Positions 54,301 through 62,486 of a DNA stretch of 64,000 nt are shown piece by piece (position 1 is the first letter of the stretch; each line of letters begins with the position of its first letter). The stretch is from positions 77,539 to 141,538 of the forward strand of contig JACQFE010000038.1 in the NCBI GenBank assembly GCA_016200265.1. The letters run 5' to 3'. Source of the stretch: Planctomycetota bacterium (GTDB lineage: Bacteria > Planctomycetota > Phycisphaerae > UBA1845). Below the pieces are notes generated by a model, which ran no database searches, was not told the origin of the DNA, and was given only the letters and a program-made list of their open reading frames with translations. Made by a program: the position numbers and the translations under genes.

Positions 54301-54602
54301 CCGAACCCAGTTTGGATGAAATTGTCTTTCTGCTCTTCTTTCCGAAAACGACGGTGAAACATGACGCTGGCCACAGCTCTCGCCCGCAAGTCGGCATCAT
54401 GTCGTTGGCATCGTCGCGATACTTGCTTCAAAGCGCGATTTGTAGCCCATCGGCCATCGCGATTTACTGTATTACGACACGTATTGCGTACGGCGATGGG
54501 CCACCTCATATTGCGATCGACTGAATAAGTATCTTCGTATTTTGATGGTTATCAGACTGGGCAGTGATACCACGGAGGCAATTTGACGTTTGATTCGAAC
54601 GC

Positions 54603-56119
54603 ATGCCTAACGGTAGAATTTCTTCCACATCAATCGGGAGGGGCAGTTTCGTGTGCATCGGGCAAGTTCACCTGTCCATCATTTTGTGTGTCGGCATGGT
54701 CCCTTCCGCGCGCGCCGTCGCCATCCCACCAGCATCAGTCGCGACCGCCACTCAGGTTTTTGACTTCCGCTCGGATTGGAGCGACACGCAAAATCCAAAC
54801 GGAGTGTGGACGCTTCGAGAAGGCGTGAATCTGTTGCCGCCGGTCAGCTCCTGGCAAAGCGCATTGGGAGGTTGGTCTACGCCGCAGCCCGGCTGGGCCA
54901 GGTCGGAAAACGGCAACAATCGGTTGCCTTTTTGGTTTCGCAGCAACGGGTCGGAAACCTTTGTTCACGACTTTGAAGCCGGTGACGTCGTCGTGCACAC
55001 CACAGATCCTGCTAACGGGGTAGGCAACGGTCTCGCCAACGCCGTGTGGACGAGTCCAGGGAGCGGAGTCATCGACGTTGCCGGCGCCGTCTGGATGGGC
55101 CGTGACATCGGACGAGCAAACAACTGGTTCCTCTATCGGGATCAGACATTACTCACAAGCGGGCATATCGAAAGCGGTGACGCCTTTTCGCGGGCAAGCC
55201 CGATGAGCCTGGCACAGGGTAGCGGTGGACCGAACGCTGTCCTCAACATATCCGTCTCAGAAGGAACGACCATCCAGCTGGAGTTCGAACGAACAACCAC
55301 TTCCGGCGACTTCGTGGGCGTAAATCTTTCCGTGGACTTCACCCCGGACGCAGTCCCCGGCGAGATTCCCATCGCCTGGTGGAGATTCGATGAGAGCGGC
55401 GGCACGACCGTCGAGGACTGCGCCGGAAGATACCCCTTGATCACGCCACCAGCGATCTCGTCGACATGGGCAATGTACTGCCCTTGGTTGGCACGAGTTT
55501 CTCAGTTCAGACTTGGGTGCAAACGACGTTGGTCCAGAATGACAACACGGTCGTCGTTGGAAAACATGACGCAGGTTCATTCGATGGATACATGATGCGG
55601 TTGAACCGCGACACGGCCAATTATGGCGAGGACGGAAAGGCGAGCTTCTATCAGTCCAATTCACAGGCCAACACCGCCGTGTCCACGACGACCGTTACCG
55701 ATGGACACTGGCACCACGTCCTCGCTACCTACACGCTCGGTGAGTCGTTGCGGCTCTATGTAGACGGACAACTCGAGTCCACTCTTCCCTCGCAGACGAT
55801 CGTCGCCAACAATGCGCCGTTCCTCGTCGGTGGAGTCTTGTTCTTTGGAACCCTCACGAACTTCTTCACCGGATTGGTCGACGAGGTGCAGATCTATGAC
55901 TACCCCTTGAGTGCCGAGCAGGTTCAGTTTCTCTTCTCGAACCCAGGCCTCAGCCTGTCCAATGGATTTGGTTTGCTGCATTTCGTGGTATGCCTCGCCG
56001 GGCCCAACGTCGAGCGTGCCCAGGGCTGCCAGGATTATGATTTCGACCGCGATGGCGACGTCGATCTGCATGACTACGCCCGTCTTCTGCGACCCTTTGA
56101 GTGCCGTTTGCCGCCTTGA
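54603..56119 (+). pseudogene. Secreted LamG-domain protein with dockerin-like end, interrupted by a frameshift
   Basis: The first part (54603 to about 55436) has a signal peptide, a beta-rich domain of about 200 residues and the start of a concanavalin-like LamG domain (IAWWRFDESGGTTVEDCAG). A run of four C at 55433-55436 is one base short. In the next frame the domain goes on (DHATSDLVDMGN, FSVQTWVQ, DGHWHHVLATY, LYVDGQLE, GLVDEVQIYDYPLS) and ends in the Ca-binding loop DFDRDGDVDLHDYARLL. Together it would be about 505 residues. It is either a pseudogene, an uncorrected sequence error or a slippage site. The start is uncertain. Confidence 0.75.
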
Positions 56120-56209
56120 CTCACCGCGCTCACTGTCAGAATTCGGCAACGCAGAAGATGGGTTAACATGTCGCAACCCCTGTTCGACGCGAGAGGTGGG
56201 TCGCGAGGC

Positions 56210-59119
56210 TCAGGGCTCGGATGATCCTGCTGCGACATCGGGTGCGTTCGCCGGGCGCGCCCGAGCCTGATTCAGCTGGTCGATCGCTTTTTGCACGGCA
56301 ATGACACGGTCGTGTTCGGGCCCCAAGGCGGCGGTCAAAATGGAAAGGGCCTGCGTTAAAGACCGTTCGGCGGCGTCGAACTGCGCGAGGGACGTAAGAC
56401 AGAGTCCCTGGCGATAGCGGAGCACGCCGATGGTCACGTGATTCTCGGGAAGCGTCCTCGACGCTCGTTCCAGAGCATCCGCGAACATGCCCTCAGCTTC
56501 TTCGAAACGCCCCTGGTAGGTGCGCACGCGCGCAAGGTTTGACATGGCGCCAATCGTATCTGGGTGATCCTCTCCAAGCACGCGGCGACGGCGATCGAGG
56601 ACTTCGACAGAGCGCTGTTCCGCTTCGTCAAGCCGGTGGAGTTCCATTAGCGCATAGGCGAGGTTGTTTTGAGCGGTCATGGTGCTGGGGTGATCCGGTC
56701 CGTTGCTTTGCAGCAGGGCCGCAACGATGTCCCTATAGACGGGTTCGGCTTGCTCGAACTGACCACGATTGAGGTACACCAATCCAAGGTTGTTACGAGC
56801 GTTGATCGTAGCCGGATGTGTGGCGCCGAGCGTGCGTTCGTACGCTCGATACTCTTCTGTGTGAATTCGTTCAGCCTCGGAATAGCGGCCCATCGTGGTG
56901 TAAAGCCGACCAAGGTTGTCCAACGAAGTCAAGGTTGCGGGATGATCTGCGCCGGAAACGCGTCGGCTTCGTTTGACGGCTGTCAACAAGAACTGCTCGG
57001 CGGCCTGATAATTACCCAGATGCATCTGATCGTAGGCAAGATTGTTGAGAGTCGCGATTGTCGCCGGATTGTCGGGCCCTGACTTCCGCATGTGCGTATC
57101 CAACAACTTGCTGTCGATTTCCCTCGCCTCCTCGTAGCGTCCAGCTTGAAGGTAAATTGACGACAAACTGCCCATGGAAAGCAGCGTTGCGGCGTGTTCT
57201 GGTCCCAGTGTTGAAGCCTTGAGCTCGATGGTTCGTTTGAGTAGACCCTCAGCCTCCGGGGAGCGACCCTGGTCGATGTAAACTTCGCTTAGAAAATGGC
57301 CAGCATTTAGGGTAGTGGGATGCGTCGGTCCCAGGCGCTTCTGGGCGCGATTGTATGCTTCACGGATCCGCGTTTCGGCATCATCAAGGCGGCCACGCAA
57401 CCGCGTCAAGTTCCCCAGTCGTACTTCCTCTTCAATGACGTCGCTTTCGTGGTCGGCCTCGAATGCGCTAAACAGTTCGGAAGCGCGAACGTAATGCGCT
57501 TCCGCCGTTTCATACTCTCCAAGGCTCTCGTAGGCTGCGCCGATCGTGTTGCGTATAGAGGCCTCGACAAATGGTTGATCTTGAAAGCGGCCGCCGATCT
57601 TATTCGACGCCGCGTCCAGAACACTACGCACGGTTGCCTGGCGATCAGGCACTTGGTCTGGCGCGGCGGAAGCCAAGAGATCCTCATTTAGGAATTGGTT
57701 GATGGCCCCGGCGATAGACGCTTGGGTGCGTGCTTCGCGGAGGTGTTGCTCGGCCAGTGCTCGCTGGCGAGCTTCGCGAACGCCGTAAGTCACACTGACG
57801 CACGCGGCGATGATGAGAGCCACGGCTGTGGTGGAGCCCGCAAATACGGCGAGCTTGTTGCGCACGAGGAACTTGGTGGTCCTGTAGCGGAAGGTCTGCG
57901 GGCGGGCGAGGACCGGTAACCCAGCCAAGAATCGCTCCAGGTCGTCGACGAATTGCTCTACGGACGAGTAGCGCTCGGCTGGCTCTTTCTGCAACGCTTT
58001 CAAGGTTATGGTATCGAGGTCCCCGACAAGCTCCCGCTCGCGTTGCCTTCGATCCGTCACCGGTAGAGGTCTTCTTTTCACCCGCGTGTTTAGTGAACGG
58101 GCTGGGCCCTGTGAGGCCGTCAACATGGCGCTGGGACGGAGCGGTTGTTGTTCGCAAATTGCTCGTTCGTATTCGGCGCGCGATCGTGTGGTCAATTGAT
58201 ATGGCTCAGCTCCGGTAAGGAGTTCGTAAAGAATCACACCGAGTGAGTAGGTATCCGTGGCGGTTGTGACGCGTTCATTTCGCACTTGTTCCGGGCTTGC
58301 ATATCGTGGCGTCAACAGGCGAATGTCGGAAGACGTAGTTGCCGTCGAGTAAGGATCGTCATCAGAACGAATGATCTTCGCGATTCCAAAGTCCAGGAGT
58401 TTTGGTGTTCCGTCTGACGAGACCAGAACATTCGTCGGCTTCAGGTCCCGATGAACGACAAGACTCTGATGTGCATATTGCACGGCCGCGCAAACTTGGA
58501 TAAACAGACGGAGCCGGTCGTTAAGCGGCAATCGGTTCATCGCGCAATGCTCAGTAATCGTCACTCCTTCGATGAGTTCCATGACCAAATACGGCCGGCC
58601 ATCTTCCGTTGCACCACCGTCCAACAGGCGGGCGATGTGTGGATGGACCAGTTGAGCAAGGACTTGACGCTCCCTTCGAAATCGGCGGAGTACATCGTCA
58701 GTGTCCATACCGCGTTTGATCAGCTTGATTGCCACGCGTTGCTCAAATTGATGATCGGAACGATGGGCAAGCCACACTGTCCCCATGCCACCGGCGCCGA
58801 GCAGTCGCTCAAGCCGGAACGCTCCAAGTTGTGCTCCCGGTCTCGCCAACGGATCCTGCTGTAGATCAGCCAACTGCGGGTCGATGATCCCGCGAGAGGG
58901 CGCATCGAGTCCGCCGGTAGCGGCATCGGCGTGGAGTAGCGCCTCAAGCTGTCGACGGAGATCTGGGTCGGCGGCGCAAGTGCTATCAAGAAATGAGCGG
59001 CGGCGCTCGGCGGGAATGGCGAGCGCTTCATGGAATAGCGATTCAAGTCTTCGCCATTGCGGTTTGACTTCGTCTGGGCCTGAGGATGTCGGCGTCGGAG
59101 TCGTTCTGATCCCCTTCAG
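56210..59119 (-). CDS. Membrane Ser/Thr protein kinase with TPR repeats
   Basis: The kinase domain has the Gly loop LGAGGMG, VAIKLIKRG, the HRDLKPTN catalytic loop and DFGIAK. A membrane segment (VFAGSTTAVALIIAACVSV) follows, then about ten TPR units (for example TLNNLAYDQMHLGNYQAAE). The classical frame opens at TTG 58873, but 82 residues upstream of it are conserved in the family (RRLESLFHEALAIPAE, LRRQLEALLHADA). They are open back to a TAG at 59125, with no ATG, GTG or TTG. The only near-cognate start is CTG 59119, overlapping the sigma-factor TGA as CTGA. I therefore give 969 residues. Confidence 0.85.
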   Translation of the reverse strand: MKGIRTTPTPTSSGPDEVKPQWRRLESLFHEALAIPAERRRSFLDSTCAADPDLRRQLEALLHADAATGGLDAPSRGIIDPQLADLQQDPLARPGAQLGAFRLERLLGAGGMGTVWLAHRSDHQFEQRVAIKLIKRGMDTDDVLRRFRRERQVLAQLVHPHIARLLDGGATEDGRPYLVMELIEGVTITEHCAMNRLPLNDRLRLFIQVCAAVQYAHQSLVVHRDLKPTNVLVSSDGTPKLLDFGIAKIIRSDDDPYSTATTSSDIRLLTPRYASPEQVRNERVTTATDTYSLGVILYELLTGAEPYQLTTRSRAEYERAICEQQPLRPSAMLTASQGPARSLNTRVKRRPLPVTDRRQRERELVGDLDTITLKALQKEPAERYSSVEQFVDDLERFLAGLPVLARPQTFRYRTTKFLVRNKLAVFAGSTTAVALIIAACVSVTYGVREARQRALAEQHLREARTQASIAGAINQFLNEDLLASAAPDQVPDRQATVRSVLDAASNKIGGRFQDQPFVEASIRNTIGAAYESLGEYETAEAHYVRASELFSAFEADHESDVIEEEVRLGNLTRLRGRLDDAETRIREAYNRAQKRLGPTHPTTLNAGHFLSEVYIDQGRSPEAEGLLKRTIELKASTLGPEHAATLLSMGSLSSIYLQAGRYEEAREIDSKLLDTHMRKSGPDNPATIATLNNLAYDQMHLGNYQAAEQFLLTAVKRSRRVSGADHPATLTSLDNLGRLYTTMGRYSEAERIHTEEYRAYERTLGATHPATINARNNLGLVYLNRGQFEQAEPVYRDIVAALLQSNGPDHPSTMTAQNNLAYALMELHRLDEAEQRSVEVLDRRRRVLGEDHPDTIGAMSNLARVRTYQGRFEEAEGMFADALERASRTLPENHVTIGVLRYRQGLCLTSLAQFDAAERSLTQALSILTAALGPEHDRVIAVQKAIDQLNQARARPANAPDVAAGSSEP

Positions 59120-59715
59120 TCTGGTCTAACAGGTGCGAGCCCGGCATCGTCGCCGAGCTTCGTCCGCAGCCAAGCACGGGCGAATCGCCAATCGCGCTCC
59201 ACCGTTGCAGTGGATACGGAAAGGGCTTCTGCTGCCTCATCAATCGTACAACCCGCAAAAAACCGTAATTCGACGACTCGGGCCTTCTCACGATCGTACC
59301 GAGCCAGCTCCTCTATCGCCTCGTGCAGATCCAAAAGGTCCACATTGAGCTCGGGAGCAAAAGCTGTGATTTCTTCGAGTGTCGAAGACGGGCCTCCATG
59401 ACCACGTTTGGACGCTCGTCGGGCCACAGCGTGGTTAATGAGGATCCGCCTCATAACCTTGGCAGCCACCCGAAAGAAGTGAGCGCGATTCTGCCATTTC
59501 ACGCCGTCCTGTTTTGCCAGGCGCATATAGGCCTCGTGGACGAGCGCTGTAGCCTGAAGCGTGTGATCGGGGCGCTCCCGATGCAAATAGCCCTCCGAGA
59601 GCGCTCGCAGTTCAGCATAGACGAGAGGAAGAAGCTTGGCGAAGGCGGTCGCCTCATCGGTGGAGTCGAGATCAGCAAGGATCTGGGTGATTTCAGCATC
59701 TTCCGCTGTGGCCAC
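59116..59715 (-). CDS. ECF-type RNA polymerase sigma factor
   Basis: The 199-residue protein is an extracytoplasmic-function sigma factor of the group common in planctomycetes. Region 2 is in residues 25-95 (FAKLLPLVYAELRALSEGYL, HFFRVAAKVMRRILINHA) and region 4 in 130-190 (KARVVELRFFAGCTIDEAAEALSVSTATVERDW). In these bacteria it is usual for the gene to be followed by a Ser/Thr kinase with a TPR or WD40 tail, thought to control the sigma factor by phosphorylation. The start is GTG 59715, with GGGGGACGG upstream. Its stop is shared with the kinase start. Confidence 0.92.
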   Translation of the reverse strand: MATAEDAEITQILADLDSTDEATAFAKLLPLVYAELRALSEGYLHRERPDHTLQATALVHEAYMRLAKQDGVKWQNRAHFFRVAAKVMRRILINHAVARRASKRGHGGPSSTLEEITAFAPELNVDLLDLHEAIEELARYDREKARVVELRFFAGCTIDEAAEALSVSTATVERDWRFARAWLRTKLGDDAGLAPVRPD

Positions 59716-59719
59716 GTAT

Positions 59720-60255
59720 TCCGTCCCCCGAAAAGCGATTCAAAGTGATGGGGTTTCACGTTGAATCTTGCTTATGTGACTGGGGCCGAGTTGTTTGGCT
59801 CGGCGGGGCGATTTTAGCGGATTCGGGTGACGAAGAGCAAGTTTCTAGGAGATGCCTCGATGAGGCTTCAAAGGCTGCGTCCATTCGTCCCGCCACGGCT
59901 GAGAAAGTCTATTTGCAAGCTAGTTTAAGAGGCTTTGATGCGATCATTTTCGTGAAGAACAGCCGGCTGCAATGTTTATCTAGCTGCGTAAGTTGCGGTG
60001 AACGGTTGTCAGTTTCCAACTCGGCTTGAGTTGTTCGGGAACCACTCGCCGGGCCAGGTGCCGTGGGGCGAATGCAAGGAGATCGAATCTTCAAAGCCAA
60101 AACAAACGATTCGCGCGATATTGAGGCAAAACCTGCCCCTGCAAGGGGGTGAGTCTTCAACGAATAATCGTGGCAAACTCTCCCCTGTGTAAGGGGAGAG
60201 AGAGCACGAATGAACCCGGCGAAAACAATCGCCACGACTGAAAGGGCAGAAGATT
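59720..60255. other. Intergenic region with two similar small hairpins
   Basis: No credible gene is present in these roughly 540 bases. Two C4/G4 hairpins of like sequence are seen: CCCC-TGCAA-GGGG at 60136-60148 and CTCTCCCC (60178-60185) with GGGGAGAG (60193-60200). They lie 55-120 bases upstream of the Calx-beta gene and may be in its leader. Confidence 0.4.
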
Positions 60256-61509
60256 ATGAAAACCAACTTGATGAGTAAGGCCAGGCCGCTGCTGTTCATT
60301 GTATCAGGTCTTCTATGGATCTCATCCACCACAGTGCAGGCCATAGAACCGACGCCACAAAACCAGACTGTGACGAGGTTGGCAAACGCCAGTGTTGCCC
60401 AGATGACAAGTACTAACATCACGCTCGGCGCGACGGATCCGGACACTTCTATCAATAGCCTTACGTTTACAAGAGTTACGGGCAGCGGACCCTTCAATGG
60501 CACATTGACAACGGTTGCCGGAACCAATGGGCGGATTCGGACATATACTCCGAATGCCGGTTTTGCAGGAACTGACAGTTTCAGGTTTACCGTCAACGAC
60601 GGTGGAGGGGTGCCGAACCCCCAACCTCAGGGAACTGTCACCATTCGGGTGCGTCCCGGCATTTTCATTTCTGATAACAACAATATACCCGAAGGAAACA
60701 ATTTTCTTAACTGCTTGACGAGTCAAGCGGGATTCAATATTGGTCTGACTGTACCTCTTCCGTCGGGTACCGTCACTGTGAACTGGGCCACCCAAAACGC
60801 AACAGGCAATACCCCCGTCCCTGCCACCGCCGGGACCAACAGTCCCTGCTTATTCTCCGGTGCTGATTATGTACCAGCTTCTGGTACCGTCACATTCGCA
60901 CCGGGTGATACCTTGGAGAGTGCGTTTGTCGATATTTGGAGCGATTTGAACCACGAGGAAACTGAGATTTTCTTCGTTAACTTGAGTGGCGCCAGCGCCA
61001 ATGCGGAAATCGTCCGAGGGCGGGCCGTAGGGGCCATCATAGACAACGACTTAGGCATCGCCGAAGGCGTTCCTGCGGACGCGATAGCCGAGGTTGGGGA
61101 GCCCGTCACTTACGGCGTTCAATGGACCGTTCCCGATCCTGAGAATTGGCACTCGCTGAACACTATTGACGTGCGGCTTGTTGACGATCGGGAGGAAATC
61201 CTGCGCCTGCGTTGGGACGATGCCGCCAACACGTTCAGTCTGTTCAATCCAGGCAACGAAACTTTCTCCCAGTCTGCCACGCCTGGCGACCGCGGACAGT
61301 TTCAAGGGTCAGCAGTGACCCTCTCTCTGCTAGAAAGTGACGTCGTTGGGAGCGGCCCCACCGGGCCGAGCGTAACGCTCAATCTGAACTTGAGCTTCAA
61401 GCCGCAGGCCGCCGGGCGCACGTTCACCGTAGAGGCGTCCGCCACGGACGACACTGGCGGTGAACAGGGTTACGAAACAGTCGGAACGATAACGGTTGAG
61501 CCACATTAG
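60256..61509 (+). CDS. Secreted protein with cadherin-like and Calx-beta domains
   Basis: After a signal peptide of about 33 residues, the 417-residue protein has an Ig/cadherin-like module at about 35-132, with YTPNAGFAGTDSFRFTVNDG. A Calx-beta domain at about 135-270 (GADYVPASGTVTFAPGD, DLNHEETEIFFVNLSG, GAIIDND) should bind calcium. A last beta-rich domain of about 140 residues follows, with no membrane anchor. Such proteins are adhesive or matrix components. The start ATG 60256 is preceded by AAAGGGCAGAAG. A strong terminator follows. No enzyme motif is seen. Confidence 0.82.
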   Translation: MKTNLMSKARPLLFIVSGLLWISSTTVQAIEPTPQNQTVTRLANASVAQMTSTNITLGATDPDTSINSLTFTRVTGSGPFNGTLTTVAGTNGRIRTYTPNAGFAGTDSFRFTVNDGGGVPNPQPQGTVTIRVRPGIFISDNNNIPEGNNFLNCLTSQAGFNIGLTVPLPSGTVTVNWATQNATGNTPVPATAGTNSPCLFSGADYVPASGTVTFAPGDTLESAFVDIWSDLNHEETEIFFVNLSGASANAEIVRGRAVGAIIDNDLGIAEGVPADAIAEVGEPVTYGVQWTVPDPENWHSLNTIDVRLVDDREEILRLRWDDAANTFSLFNPGNETFSQSATPGDRGQFQGSAVTLSLLESDVVGSGPTGPSVTLNLNLSFKPQAAGRTFTVEASATDDTGGEQGYETVGTITVEPH

Positions 61510-61536
61510 GCCGACCTTGTCGGTTCGCGTTTAAGG

Positions 61537-61568
61537 CAGGGCAGCCGTTCCTGGCTGCCCTGTCTTTT
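61537..61568 (+). terminator. Rho-independent terminator of the Calx-beta gene
   Basis: CAGGGCAGCC (61537-61546) and GGCTGCCCTG (61553-61562) form a perfect 10-bp stem with a six-base loop, followed directly by TCTTTT. It begins 27 bases after the stop codon and is the clearest intrinsic terminator in the window. Confidence 0.85.
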
Positions 61569-62486
61569 GGTGTGCGTCAGGCACGGCGCATGACTTGGAG
61601 GTGCAATATTGTGTCCTGTGCGGAAAGGTGGTTGGATTCCCGCGTCTTGGTTCATTCAGGGGCTACCTTTGGGGGCGGTCGCACTAACTGTCCGCATCAA
61701 CGCCCAGTCCTGCCCTCTCGCAGCATTCAACATCGCGATACTGCAAAGGTCTAAGCGCACGGCGTGCAGCAATACGAACAACCGTTATCAACTACGACGG
61801 ACCACTGTGGACTGAAGTACCGCCAGGCATCAACCGGATCGGTCCTTCGCGCCCTTGAGAAGACCACGAGTTTGCTGGGCAATCACGAACGAGACGGCAT
61901 CTCCCTTGCCTTGACCGTCGCGATTTACAAAACCGCATTCCCGATGATGTAAGTCAATGCTATTTTGAGTTTTACGAATCAGAACCCAGGCGTCTTGGGG
62001 CGGCGCTTGCGCATTCTCAAGAGCCTCTTGCGCAACTCCTGAGACTTGCAAAGACTTGGCCGAGGATCCGGCTAACGATTCAAAGCGCCATTCTCACAAT
62101 TGCCTAAAACTAGCAATTCGAGGTCGGTCGAAGGTTGTAGCGTGACGGTTAGCTCCTGTCGGTTCCGAAATTGGCATTCCCTGTCTTTGCTGGCCTGTTT
62201 CATAGCAGATACCTTTACGTCTTGCCCACCTGTGGCGGCAATGCCCCTCTGGTGTGTCCCATTTTGATGTCTTGCTTGGTCTCCGTTTTGTAGCCCACTG
62301 CCCGAGGTTCATGCACGGTGCATTCTTTTTTTGTGACGCCCTTGATGGCCCGTTTACGCATTTGACGGGGGGGTCCTTTTTGGGTCGCTGACAGCGAAAT
62401 AGTCATGAACGGTGCGTTGCATTTTCGTAATTAGTGAAATGAAGGGGTGAAATTGCCAGGAGCAGCATCAAGAAGGAGGGCAAGCG
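61569..62486. other. Gene-free stretch before the last gene
   Basis: About 0.9 kb in which all open frames are short (under 75 codons in most cases) and resemble nothing I recognise. A C/G homopolymer GGGGGGG occurs near 62367 and T6 near 62328. It could be the remains of decayed genes or a long regulatory leader; nothing supports one over the other. Confidence 0.4.
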
